Shown: piece after piece, positions 25,390 to 33,067 of the stretch | Position numbering within the stretch: position 1 is the first letter of the stretch | Layout: each line of letters opens with the position of its first letter | Assembly: GCF_012163145.1 (NCBI RefSeq) | Contig: NZ_JAAVTX010000005.1 | Span: 186,001 to 250,000, forward strand | Direction of reading: 5' to 3' | From: Falsiroseomonas frigidaquae | Lineage (GTDB): Bacteria; Pseudomonadota; Alphaproteobacteria; Acetobacterales; Acetobacteraceae | Length of the DNA: 64,000 nucleotides | Notes under the pieces: generated by a model | Told to the model about the DNA's origin: nothing | The model's database searches: none | Seen by the model: only the letters and a program-made list of their open reading frames with translations | Position numbers and translations under genes: made by a program

Positions 25390-26654
25390 AGCACGTTGAT
25401 TCCCGCGGCCGCCCGATCGTCGCCGTCACCGGTATCGGCCTGGTCACGCCGCTCGGCTTCGGCGTCGCGGCAAACTGGGCGGCGCTGCTGGCCGGCACCT
25501 CCGGCATCCGCCGCATCACCCGCTTCCCGACCGACCACCTGCGCACCACCATCGCCGGCACCGTGGACCTGCCGGAGGAGGCAGAGGGCCAGGTGCTGAC
25601 CGCCACGCCCCGCGTCGCCCGCATGGCGGCAATGGCGGCGGAGGAGGCGCTGTCGGAAGCCGGCCTCGGCGGCGGCGCCTTCCCCGGCCCGCTGATGCTC
25701 GGCATGCCGCCGGTCGAGCTGGAATGGCCGCACCGTTTCGAACTCGCCCGCCGCGCGGCGCCGGAGCCCGCCACCTACAAGGCGCTGACGCTGGCGGCCA
25801 CCGGCTGGCCGGAGCTTTATGAAACGGCCGCCTTCCAGACGGTCGGCGAGACGCTGGCCGCCCGCTTCGGCACGCGCGGATCGCCCGTCGCCGTCACCAC
25901 CGCCTGCGCCACCGGCGCGTCGGCCATCCAGCTCGGCGTCGAGGCGATCCAGCGCGGGGAGACGGAGGCCGCACTCGCCATCGGCGCCGATGGCACGGTG
26001 CAGCCGGAAGCGCTGATCCGCTTCTCCCTGCTCTCCGCGCTGTCCACCCGCAACGACGACCCGACCGGCGCCTCCCGCCCCTTCGAGAAGAACCGCGGCG
26101 GCTTCGTGATGAGCGAGGGCGCCGCCTGCCTGGTGCTGGAAAGCCTGGCCCATGCGCGCGCCCGCGGCGCCCGCATCCTCGGCGTGGTGCGCGGCGCCGG
26201 CGAGAAATCGGACAGTTTCCACCGCACCCGCTCCAACCCGAATGGCAGCGCGGTGATCCAGGCCATGCGCAACGCCATCGAGGATGCGGGGCTGGTGCCG
26301 GGCGACATCTCCTACGTCAACGCCCATGGCACCGGCACGCCGGAGAACGACAAGATGGAGAACCTGGCGATGCGCGCCGTGTTCGGAGAGGATGCGCCGC
26401 CGATTTCCTCCAACAAGTCGATGATCGGCCACACGCTTTCGGCCTCCGGCGCCATCGAGGCGGCGTTCAGCCTGCTGGCGATCCGCGACCAGATGCTGCC
26501 GCCCACCATCAACCATGTGGAGCCGGACCCGGCGATCACGCTGGATGTGGTGCCGAATACCTGCCGGGCGGCGAAGGTCGAGCATGTGCTGTCGAACAGC
26601 TTCGGCTTCGGCGGCCAGAATGTGTGTCTCGTGCTGAGTGGGGAGCCTTCCTGA
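25386..26654 (+). CDS. fabF1XL: Beta-ketoacyl-ACP synthase II-type, FabF1XL
   Basis: 422 residues, GTG start. The complete triad is present: Cys174 in TTACATGAS, His314 in NAHGTGT, and His349 in SSNKSMIGHT with Lys344. It catalyses decarboxylative Claisen condensation with malonyl-ACP. The start overlaps the fabF2XL stop and the stop overlaps the adh2XL start (TGATG), a translational coupling expected for a 1:1 partner of FabF2XL in extending acyl-AcpXL. Confidence 0.94.
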   Translation: MKHVDSRGRPIVAVTGIGLVTPLGFGVAANWAALLAGTSGIRRITRFPTDHLRTTIAGTVDLPEEAEGQVLTATPRVARMAAMAAEEALSEAGLGGGAFPGPLMLGMPPVELEWPHRFELARRAAPEPATYKALTLAATGWPELYETAAFQTVGETLAARFGTRGSPVAVTTACATGASAIQLGVEAIQRGETEAALAIGADGTVQPEALIRFSLLSALSTRNDDPTGASRPFEKNRGGFVMSEGAACLVLESLAHARARGARILGVVRGAGEKSDSFHRTRSNPNGSAVIQAMRNAIEDAGLVPGDISYVNAHGTGTPENDKMENLAMRAVFGEDAPPISSNKSMIGHTLSASGAIEAAFSLLAIRDQMLPPTINHVEPDPAITLDVVPNTCRAAKVEHVLSNSFGFGGQNVCLVLSGEPS

Positions 26655-27676
26655 TGCGCGCGCTGCGCCTGCATGGCGACCGCGACCTGCGGCTTGAAGA
26701 CATCGACGCGCCACCGCCGCCGGCGGAGGGCGAGGTGCAGCTGCGCATCCGCGCCATCTCGCTCAACCATATCGATGTCTGGGGCTGGCGCGGCATGGCC
26801 TTCGCGCAGCGCACGCTGCCGCTGGCCGTGGGCGCGGAGGCCTCGGGTGAGGTCGTGGCCGTCGGCGCCGGCGTCGAGGGTTGGAAGCCCGGCGATCGCG
26901 CGGTTCCCTATGGCGCCCGCACCTGCGGCCATTGCGCCGCCTGCCGCGAGGGCCGCGACAATTTCTGCGAGAACGTCTCGGGCGTCGCCGGCTTCCATGT
27001 GGACGGGTTCGCCCGGGAGCTCGCCAATGTGCACGCGCGGCTGCTGGTGCGCGTGCCGGATAAGGTGCCCTTCGAGGAAGCCGCCTGCGCCACCGTCACC
27101 TTCGGCACGGTCGAGCACATGCTGTTCGACAACGCGCAGCTCAAGCCGGGCGAGACCATCCTGATCCAGGCCGCGGGCTCGGGCATCGGCTCCATCGCCA
27201 TCCGCGTCGCCAAAGCCCTGGGCTGCACCGTGATCGCGACGGCGGGCGATGACGAGAAATGCGCCAAGGCGCAGGCGCTCGGCGCCGATCATGTGGTGAA
27301 CTACACGGACAAGAACTTCTCCACGGTTGCCCGCCGCGTGACGGGCAAGCGCGGCGTGGATGTGGTGTTCGAGCATGTCGGCGCCAGCACCTGGGCCGGT
27401 TCGCTGCTGTCGCTGCGCACGGGCGGGCGGCTGGTGACCTGCGGCAGCACCTCCGGCGTCTCGGCCGAGACCAACCTGATGATGATCTTCCAGCGCCAGC
27501 TCCGCATCTTCGGCAGCTTCGGCTGCGCCATCCGCAATGTGGGCGACGCGCTGGGCAAGATGTCGCAGGGCATCCTGCCGGTGCTGGATACGGTGGTGCC
27601 GCTGGAGCGTTTTACCGAGGGGCTGGAACGGCTGGAATCGCGCCGGGTCTTCGGCAAGATCGTGGTGAAGTTCTGA
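26654..27676 (+). CDS. adh2XL: Zinc-type alcohol dehydrogenase/quinone reductase-like, Adh2XL
   Basis: 340 residues (MDR superfamily), start at the ATG overlapping the fabF1XL stop. Four cysteines (91, 94, 97, 105) form the structural zinc lobe. The catalytic-zinc ligands look replaced (SLNHIDVW, GAEASG), closer to quinone/enoyl reductases than to true alcohol dehydrogenases. The NAD(P) fold is AAGSGIGSIAIRVAKALG. In rhizobia the matching gene sits at the same place in the acpXL cluster. An enoyl-reduction step fits both fold and context. Confidence 0.87.
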   Translation: MRALRLHGDRDLRLEDIDAPPPPAEGEVQLRIRAISLNHIDVWGWRGMAFAQRTLPLAVGAEASGEVVAVGAGVEGWKPGDRAVPYGARTCGHCAACREGRDNFCENVSGVAGFHVDGFARELANVHARLLVRVPDKVPFEEAACATVTFGTVEHMLFDNAQLKPGETILIQAAGSGIGSIAIRVAKALGCTVIATAGDDEKCAKAQALGADHVVNYTDKNFSTVARRVTGKRGVDVVFEHVGASTWAGSLLSLRTGGRLVTCGSTSGVSAETNLMMIFQRQLRIFGSFGCAIRNVGDALGKMSQGILPVLDTVVPLERFTEGLERLESRRVFGKIVVKF

Positions 27677-27692
27677 GTTTTCCCGAAAGGCG

Positions 27693-28595
27693 ATGAAGGC
27701 AGCCCTGAAACGCGCCGGGGATGAAACGCTGGCCGCCCTGATCCGCGGTGGCTTCGCCATGGTGCGCGCGCTGGGGCCGGACCGCGCCGGGCGCATCGGC
27801 GCCGCGGTAGCGCGGACCCTGGGCCCACTGACTTCCGCCAACCGCATCGCGCGCGAGAACATCGACGCGGCCTTCCCGGAAAAGCCCGCCGCCGAACGCG
27901 CCGCGATCCTGCGCGAAAGCTGGGAAAACCTCGGCCGCACCGCCAGCGAATACGTCCATCTTGGCGATCTCTGGGATTTCGATCCGGAGAACCCGAACAC
28001 CGGCCGCATCCTGCTTGATGCCGAAAGCATGGCGCGCTTCGAACGGCTGCGGGATGACGGCAAGCCCGCCATCATCTTCGCCGCGCATCTGGCGAATTGG
28101 GAACTGCCCGCCGTCGCCGCGCTACGCCACGGCCTGCCGGCCGCCGCCCTGTACCGCACGCCGAACAACGCCGCCGTGGCGCGCGACATCCTGGCGCTGC
28201 GGAAGGGGGTGATGGGCTCGCTGATCCCCGCCGGCCCCGCCGCGCCGATCCGCATGATGGAGGCGCTGGATGAGGGCCTGCATCTCGGCATGCTGGTGGA
28301 CCAGCGCTTCGGCCGCGGCCCGAAGATCCGCTTCTTCGGGCGGGAGGCGACGGCCATCCCGATCCTGGCCCGCCTCGCGCGGCGCTTCGACTGCCCGATC
28401 CATGGCGCGCGCGCCATCCGCCTGCCCGGCGGTCGCTTCCGGCTGGAACTGACGGAGGCGGTGGACCTCGTGCGGGATGCCAAGGGCCAGATCGACATCC
28501 AGGCCGCGACGCAGCAGGTCAACGACATCGTCGAGGGCTGGGTGCGGGAGCATCCCGGCCAGTGGCTGTGGCAGCACCGCCGCTGGCGGATGTAG
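27693..28595 (+). CDS. lpxXL: Lipid A very-long-chain acyltransferase LpxXL
   Basis: 300 residues, LpxL/HtrB superfamily. The catalytic HX4E motif is AAHLANWELP with His132 and Glu137, and LYRTPNNAAV and VDQRFGRGP are further conserved blocks. The N-terminus has a weak membrane-anchoring helix. The enzyme should move the very long chain from AcpXL onto lipid A at the inner membrane. It closes the cluster, 16 bases after adh2XL with a GAAAGG site, and ends 11 bases from a convergent methyltransferase gene. Confidence 0.92.
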   Translation: MKAALKRAGDETLAALIRGGFAMVRALGPDRAGRIGAAVARTLGPLTSANRIARENIDAAFPEKPAAERAAILRESWENLGRTASEYVHLGDLWDFDPENPNTGRILLDAESMARFERLRDDGKPAIIFAAHLANWELPAVAALRHGLPAAALYRTPNNAAVARDILALRKGVMGSLIPAGPAAPIRMMEALDEGLHLGMLVDQRFGRGPKIRFFGREATAIPILARLARRFDCPIHGARAIRLPGGRFRLELTEAVDLVRDAKGQIDIQAATQQVNDIVEGWVREHPGQWLWQHRRWRM

Positions 28596-28606
28596 CCTGC
28601 GGCTGA

Positions 28607-29713
28607 TCAAGCCAGCGGCAGCGTCCGGTACAGCGCGACCCGCAGCCCGCCATGCGGCACCGGCGCGGTGTTCGGCAGGAAGGGCAGCCGCGTCGCCTGC
28701 GCCAGCTTCGGCTCGCTGGTCACCATCCCCACCCGCCAGCCCGCGAAACGCCGCAGCATCGCCTGGCCGAAGGCGGCATAGAGCGGTGCGAGGTCCGTCC
28801 CCTCCCCCATCCGGCTGCCATAGGGCGGGTTGACGATGACCAGGCCCGGCGGGCCTTCCGGCGGTGTCAGCTCGCTGATCGGCGCCTGGGCGAAATCCGT
28901 GATCTCCGCGACGCCGGCACGTTCCGCATTGGCGCGGCTCATCGCGATGGCGCCCGCATCCCGGTCCCGGCCGTAGCAGCGCGCCGCGGGCACGCGCTGG
29001 CTGCGCACCGCGCGCATTGCCGCCCAGGCCTCCGCATCGAAGCTGGCGAGGTGTTCGAAGGCGAAGGTGCGGGACCGGCCGGGGTTCAGCCTCGCGGCGA
29101 TCTCGGCCGCCTCGATGACGAAGGTGCCGGCGCCGCACATCGGGTCGACCACCGGCTCCGTGCCCTCATAGCCGCATTGGCGCAGGAACAGCGCGGCCAT
29201 CGTCTCCCGCAACGGGGCCGGGTTCAGCGCCTGCTTGTAGCCGCGCTTGTGCAACGGCTCGCCGGAAGTATCGACGCTGATGGTGCACTGGTCGTTTTCC
29301 AGCCGCACCATCACCAGCACGCCGTCCTCGGCCTGCTTCGCTCCCAGCGTCTCCCGGATCGCGGTCTCGATTCGCTGCGCCGCGGCGCCGGAGTGATAGA
29401 TGCGCGACCCGGCGCAGCTTGCCTCCACCCGGAACGGCACATCGGCGCGCAGCACCCCGGCCCAGTCCACGCGCCGCGCCTTGGCGTCCAGCTGCGCCAG
29501 GTGCACCGCCCGGAAGCTGTCGATGCGCGCCAGCACCCGGCCCGCGCCGCGCACCCACAGATTGGCGCGCCACACCTCGGGCCAGCCGCCCTCGATCGTC
29601 ACGCCGCCCGGCACCGCCTTAGGGCGGCGGAAACCCTTGGTGCGCACCTCCTCGAACAGCAGGGGCTCCAGCCCCGGCGCGGTGGCGAGGAAGATCTCGA
29701 AGGCCTCGGTCAT
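28607..29713 (-). CDS. THUMP-domain class I RNA methyltransferase (RlmL/YpsC-like)
   Basis: 368 residues from ATG 29713. An N-terminal ferredoxin-like/THUMP region (about 1-165, with FLATAPGLEPLLFEEVRTKG) precedes a Rossmann methyltransferase. The SAM loop is DPMCGAGTFVIEAAE, and the amino-methylation motif is NPPYGSRMG. The pattern and size match N2-guanosine methyltransferases of 23S rRNA. It lies downstream of ychF, separated by a stem-loop-rich spacer. Confidence 0.87.
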   Translation of the reverse strand: MTEAFEIFLATAPGLEPLLFEEVRTKGFRRPKAVPGGVTIEGGWPEVWRANLWVRGAGRVLARIDSFRAVHLAQLDAKARRVDWAGVLRADVPFRVEASCAGSRIYHSGAAAQRIETAIRETLGAKQAEDGVLVMVRLENDQCTISVDTSGEPLHKRGYKQALNPAPLRETMAALFLRQCGYEGTEPVVDPMCGAGTFVIEAAEIAARLNPGRSRTFAFEHLASFDAEAWAAMRAVRSQRVPAARCYGRDRDAGAIAMSRANAERAGVAEITDFAQAPISELTPPEGPPGLVIVNPPYGSRMGEGTDLAPLYAAFGQAMLRRFAGWRVGMVTSEPKLAQATRLPFLPNTAPVPHGGLRVALYRTLPLA

Positions 29714-29725
29714 GCCATATCCCAG

Positions 29726-29826
29726 GGGTCGCGACCCGCGCCCGAACGGGCGTCGCGCCATCTGGCGCGGCGCCAAGCGCGCGCCGGCCTGTGCCGGCGC
29801 GTAGTGGCGGATCGGTCACGATCCGC
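29726..29826. other. Array of five hairpins/palindromes between ychF and the methyltransferase gene
   Basis: In about 100 bases there are: palindrome GGGTCGCGACCC (29726-29737); CGCCCG-AA-CGGGCG (29739-29752); CGCGCCA-TC-TGGCGCG (29754-29769); an 8-bp stem GCGCCGGC/GCCGGCGC with CTGT loop (29781-29800); and an 8-bp stem GCGGATCG/CGATCCGC with GTCA loop (29807-29826). All are perfect. Together they fill nearly the whole spacer. A multi-stem terminator or a structured leader for the methyltransferase gene is possible. Confidence 0.6.
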
Positions 29827-29837
29827 GGGATCTCAAT

Positions 29838-30932
29838 TCAGACGTTGAAGCGGAACAGCAGCACGTCGCCGTCCTTCACCACGTATTCCTTGCCCTCGAC
29901 CCGCATCTTGCCGGCCTCCTTGGCACCCTGCTCGCCGCCGAGCGCCACGTAGTCGTCGAAGGCGGTGGTCTCGCAGGCAATGAAGCCGCGCTCGAAATCG
30001 CCATGGATCACGCCGGCGGCCGCCGGCGCCTTGGTGCCGCGGGTGATCGTCCAGGCCCGCGTTTCCTTCGGACCCACGGTGAAATAGGTGATCAGGCCGA
30101 GCAATTCGTAGCCGGCGCGGATGATGCGATCCAACCCGCTATCGGCCAGGCCCAGGCTCTCCAGGAAATCGGCCCGGTCGGCTTCCGGCATCTGGCTGAT
30201 CTCGGCCTCGATGGCGGCGGAGACGATCACCGCCTTGGCGCCCTGCGCCTTCGCCATGGCGAAGACCTTCTCCGCATGCGCGTTGCCGGTTGCGGCGGAG
30301 CCTTCCTCCACGTTGCAGACGTACAGCACCGGCTTGCTGGTCATCAGCTGCAGCCGGCGCACCGCCTCCTCCTCCCCCTTCGGGATGGCGGTGCGGGCGG
30401 CGCGGCCCTCGGTCAGCGCGGCCAGGATCGGCTCGATCAGGCTGAGCTGCGCGCTGGCTTCCTTGTCGCCGCCGCGGGCGCGCTTGTTCAGGCCGTAGGC
30501 GCGCTTCTCCAGGCTGTCGAGGTCGGCGAGCATCAGCTCCGTCTCGACCGTCTCGGCGTCCCGCACCGGGTCCACGTTGCCCTCGACATGGGTGACGTCG
30601 TCATCCTCGAAGCAGCGCAGGACATGGACGATGGCGTCCACCTCCCGGATATTCGCCAGGAACTGGTTGCCCAGCCCCTCCCCCTTCGAGGCGCCGCGCA
30701 CCAGGCCGGCGATGTCGACGAATTCCAGGCCGGTCGGCATGATCTTCTGGGATTTGCCAATCTTCGCCAGCACGCCGAGGCGCGGGTCAGGCACGGCGAC
30801 CCGGCCGACATTCGGCTCGATCGTGCAGAACGGGTAATTCGCCGCCTGGGCCGCCGCGGTCTGCGTCAGCGCGTTGAACAGGGTGGATTTGCCGACATTG
30901 GGCAGGCCGACGATGCCGCAGTTGAAACCCAT
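29838..30932 (-). CDS. ychF: Redox-regulated ATPase YchF (OLA1 family)
   Basis: 364 residues. P-loop [15 protein letters not shown] at the N-terminus, [16 protein letters not shown] as the G3 region, and NVEEGS where canonical GTPases have NKxD, the change that gives YchF its ATP preference. A C-terminal TGS domain (about 280-360) ends in [12 protein letters not shown]. It binds ribosomes and is linked to stress responses. Start taken at ATG with a nearby GGAGGAG region; it is last in the rplY-pth-unknown-ychF run. Confidence 0.95.
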   Translation of the reverse strand: MGFNCGIVGLPNVGKSTLFNALTQTAAAQAANYPFCTIEPNVGRVAVPDPRLGVLAKIGKSQKIMPTGLEFVDIAGLVRGASKGEGLGNQFLANIREVDAIVHVLRCFEDDDVTHVEGNVDPVRDAETVETELMLADLDSLEKRAYGLNKRARGGDKEASAQLSLIEPILAALTEGRAARTAIPKGEEEAVRRLQLMTSKPVLYVCNVEEGSAATGNAHAEKVFAMAKAQGAKAVIVSAAIEAEISQMPEADRADFLESLGLADSGLDRIIRAGYELLGLITYFTVGPKETRAWTITRGTKAPAAAGVIHGDFERGFIACETTAFDDYVALGGEQGAKEAGKMRVEGKEYVVKDGDVLLFRFNV

Positions 30933-30962
30933 GGGGAGTATCCGTTCAGGAGGAGGCGGCGT

Positions 30963-31015
30963 CTGGCGCAATATTCGGTCTGACCAGGTTCGTCAGACCG
31001 GATTTCCTGCGCCAG
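30963..31015. promoter_or_regulatory. Large stem-loop upstream of ychF, with a T-rich tract on the plus strand
   Basis: An inner 9-bp perfect stem, CGGTCTGAC and GTCAGACCG (30976-31000), is enclosed by an outer 8-bp stem CTGGCGCA/TGCGCCAG (30963-31015). On the plus strand TTTTTCTTTT follows directly, the form of a strong intrinsic terminator, yet both flanking genes are on the minus strand. The inner arm GGTCTGACC is itself palindromic and resembles GntR/FadR-type operators. Confidence 0.5.
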
Positions 31016-31025
31016 TTTTTCTTTT

Positions 31026-31523
31026 CTAGGCAGGATTCGTCCGTCCGGACGAATCCTGGGCGAGCAGTGCGCAGAGATCGGTAGCGAGGGTGGAGGCGGC
31101 AATCCGCGCGGCCGCGTCATCCGTGCGGAAATCGAGCGCCGCGCTGCGCAGGAAGGGCGCCAGGGTGGCGGGCGGCAGGCCGACCTTCCTGGCCGCTTCC
31201 GCGATGCGCGCCGCCTGTTCCGCGGGTGCGCGGGATTCGGCCAGCAGGGCGGCGGCATCCAGCGCCAGCGCGGCGCGCAGCGCGGCCTCGCCCGCCGTGT
31301 GCAGCACCATGCGCTGGCGTCGGATGTCAGAGACCGGCTCGCCACCCGCCACGCCGGGCGGGTTGGGCGCGGCGGTGGCGCGCAGCGCGGCGGCGGCCTG
31401 CGCCAGGCCCTGCGCTTCGCGGATCAGCCCGGCAGCGAGGGCAGCGGCGCCATTGGCGAAATCCTCGGGACCCGGGCCGCCGAAACCGCCATCGAACACG
31501 CTGTCATCTTCCATGCCGCTCAT
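31026..31523 (-). CDS. Unknown Ala-rich protein between pth and ychF
   Basis: 165 residues; I recognise no family. The N-terminus is acidic and Gly-rich (MSGMEDDSVFDGGFGG). A long Ala/Leu/Arg-rich helical region follows (about 25-150), including IREAQGLAQAAAALRA and AARIAEAARKVGLPPATLAP. There is no signal peptide, membrane helix or cysteine cluster. The start lies 3 bases after the pth stop, so it is translated with pth. The last 13 codons include a perfect inverted repeat (31031-31058). A helical adaptor is possible but unproven. Confidence 0.6.
   Translation of the reverse strand: MSGMEDDSVFDGGFGGPGPEDFANGAAALAAGLIREAQGLAQAAAALRATAAPNPPGVAGGEPVSDIRRQRMVLHTAGEAALRAALALDAAALLAESRAPAEQAARIAEAARKVGLPPATLAPFLRSAALDFRTDDAAARIAASTLATDLCALLAQDSSGRTNPA
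31031..31058 (-). terminator. 13-bp perfect inverted repeat inside the 3' end of the unknown gene
   Basis: CAGGATTCGTCCG and its exact complement CGGACGAATCCTG are separated by two bases. The repeat lies within the last codons, with the stop codon just beyond. It may attenuate read-through into ychF together with the stem-loop at 30963-31015, or protect the upstream mRNA from 3' exonucleases. Confidence 0.42.
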
Positions 31524-31526
31524 CGG

Positions 31527-32102
31527 TCATCCTTCCTGCGTCAGCAGCGCCACGCGCGTCATGAAGGCCTCGTGCTGGCCCTCCGCCAGCAGCGGCGCGG
31601 CATCCGCCACCGCGTCCAGCAGCGGCTCCACCCAGGTGTCCACCTTGGCGAAATTGCCCAGCACATGGCCGGTGACCCGGTCCTTGTGGCCGGGATGGCC
31701 GATGCCGAGACGCACCCGCCAGAAATCCGCGTTGCCGAAGGCGCGCTGCATATCCCGCAGCCCGTTGTGGCCGGCGGTGCCGCCGCCCTTCTTCACCCGC
31801 AGCTTGCCGGGCGCCAGGTCCAGCTCGTCGTGGAAGGCGCAGATATCGGCGGTGCCGAGCTTCAGGAAGGCGGCGGCCTGCTGCACGGATTCGCCGCTGG
31901 CATTCATGTAGGTCTCTGGCTTGAGGGCCAGGATCTTCTGGCCGCCGAGGTTGCCCTCCGCGACCAGGCCCTTGAAGCGCTTGCGCCAGGCGGTGAAGCC
32001 GTGGCGCCGGGCGATGGCATCCATCGCCATGAAGCCGATGTTGTGGCGCTGCCGCGCATGTTCCTGCCCCGGATTCCCAAGGCCGACCCAAAGCAGCGCC
32101 AC
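31527..32102 (-). CDS. pth: Peptidyl-tRNA hydrolase
   Basis: 191 residues, GTG start (no ATG alternative). VGLGNPGQEHARQRHNIGF holds the catalytic Asn10 and His20. A KPETYMNASGE segment, FHDELDLAPG with the conserved Asp, and KKGGGTAGHNGLR are the other family signatures. It frees tRNA from peptidyl-tRNAs that drop off ribosomes. It lies in the usual rplY-pth-ychF neighbourhood, with one extra unknown gene inserted. Confidence 0.96.
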   Translation of the reverse strand: MALLWVGLGNPGQEHARQRHNIGFMAMDAIARRHGFTAWRKRFKGLVAEGNLGGQKILALKPETYMNASGESVQQAAAFLKLGTADICAFHDELDLAPGKLRVKKGGGTAGHNGLRDMQRAFGNADFWRVRLGIGHPGHKDRVTGHVLGNFAKVDTWVEPLLDAVADAAPLLAEGQHEAFMTRVALLTQEG

Positions 32103-32155
32103 CGCAGCGGACCCCTTTCAGATTGCGCGACTGATCGTCGCGCCCCCCCAACCAA

Positions 32156-32180
32156 CCCTCTCCCCCGTCGGGGGAGAGGG
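32156..32180. terminator. 11-bp stem-loop between rplY and pth
   Basis: CCCTCTCCCCC and GGGGGAGAGGG form a perfect stem with a GTC loop. It lies 15 bases past the rplY stop on the minus strand. It may reduce read-through from the abundant rplY transcript into pth, or stabilise its 3' end. Confidence 0.55.
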
Positions 32181-32195
32181 CTTTGTCCCGGAAGA

Positions 32196-32894
32196 CTACT
32201 TCTTCTTGGCGGGCGCGGCCGGGGCGGCGGCGGCGGCCGGCTTGGCAGCAGCCTTGGCCGGCGCCTTGCCCTTGCCCTTGACCGGCTCCGGCGCGGCAAC
32301 CACGACCGGTGCCAGTTCCTCATCCACCGTCGGCGCGGCGATGGAGGCGATCATGAAGTCGCGGCCGGCGATGCCGGGGCGCGCACCCTGATGATCCTTG
32401 ATGGAGGACCAGCGCAGGCCGTCACCGATCTTGGCCTCGGCCAGGTCGATCTCGAAGTGGTCCGGCACCTTGTCGGTCTCGGCCAGCACTTCAACCTCGC
32501 GGCGGACCACGTTCAGCACGCCACCGGCCTTGATGCCGACCGAGGTTTCCTCGTTCTGGAACACCACCGGCACGCGGACGCGGATACGCGCACCGGGGGC
32601 CACGCGCTGGAAGTCGATGTGGATGGGGCGATCCGTCACCGGGTGGAACTGCACCTCGCGCATGATGGTGCGCTCGGTCGGGCCGTCCTTCACGACGACC
32701 TCGTACAGGTGCGACTGCCAGCCGCCCTTGGTGAGTTCCTTCATGATGTCGCGCGGGTCGAAGGCCACCAGCGTCGCCGCCTGCTTCGCACCATACACCA
32801 CACCGGGGACCAGCCCCTCCCGCCGGGTCGCACGCGCTGCCCCCTTACCTGCATCTGCGCGCGCCACGGCTTCGATCCGCACTGTCTGGACCAT
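32196..32894 (-). CDS. rplY: 50S ribosomal protein L25/general stress protein Ctc
   Basis: 232 residues. The N-terminal L25 domain (about 1-92) includes RRTREGLVPGVVYG-like residues and REVQFHPVTDRPIHIDFQRV. A TL5-type beta domain follows to about 190. The last ~40 residues are an Ala/Pro/Lys tail ending in AKKK, commonly seen in alphaproteobacterial L25. It binds 5S rRNA. It heads the operon-like run with pth and ychF. Confidence 0.95.
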   Translation of the reverse strand: MVQTVRIEAVARADAGKGAARATRREGLVPGVVYGAKQAATLVAFDPRDIMKELTKGGWQSHLYEVVVKDGPTERTIMREVQFHPVTDRPIHIDFQRVAPGARIRVRVPVVFQNEETSVGIKAGGVLNVVRREVEVLAETDKVPDHFEIDLAEAKIGDGLRWSSIKDHQGARPGIAGRDFMIASIAAPTVDEELAPVVVAAPEPVKGKGKAPAKAAAKPAAAAAPAAPAKKK

Positions 32895-33036
32895 TGCCAG
32901 GCTCCTTCAAGAATGATGCGCCCACTTCCCTTGCCGAACGAACCGGCGGGGCGGGCGCAAAGAAAATGCGCCGGCCTCCAGGGGTGCCGACGCAGCAGGG
33001 ACGCCTAGCCGATGCGGGGGGGCGAAGCAAGGGCGA

Positions 33037-33054
33037 AGGGGGTTTTCGCCCCCT
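33037..33054 (-). terminator. Stem-loop after the Tim44-like gene
   Basis: AGGGGG and CCCCCT pair around a TTTTCG loop, 14 bases past the stop codon of the Tim44-like gene. On the minus strand the loop reads CGAAAA, a stable tetraloop-like sequence. Confidence 0.4.
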
Positions 33055-33067
33055 CCGCCCGCGAGCC

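Noticed and set aside
26654-27676. Adh2XL as a classical zinc alcohol dehydrogenase
   Set aside because: Only the structural-zinc cysteines are visible; the catalytic-zinc ligands appear replaced.
32156-32180. The CCCTCTCCCCC hairpin as a novel element
   Set aside because: This CT/GA-rich stem is of a kind common in GC-rich proteobacterial spacers, so it is listed only as a terminator-like feature.
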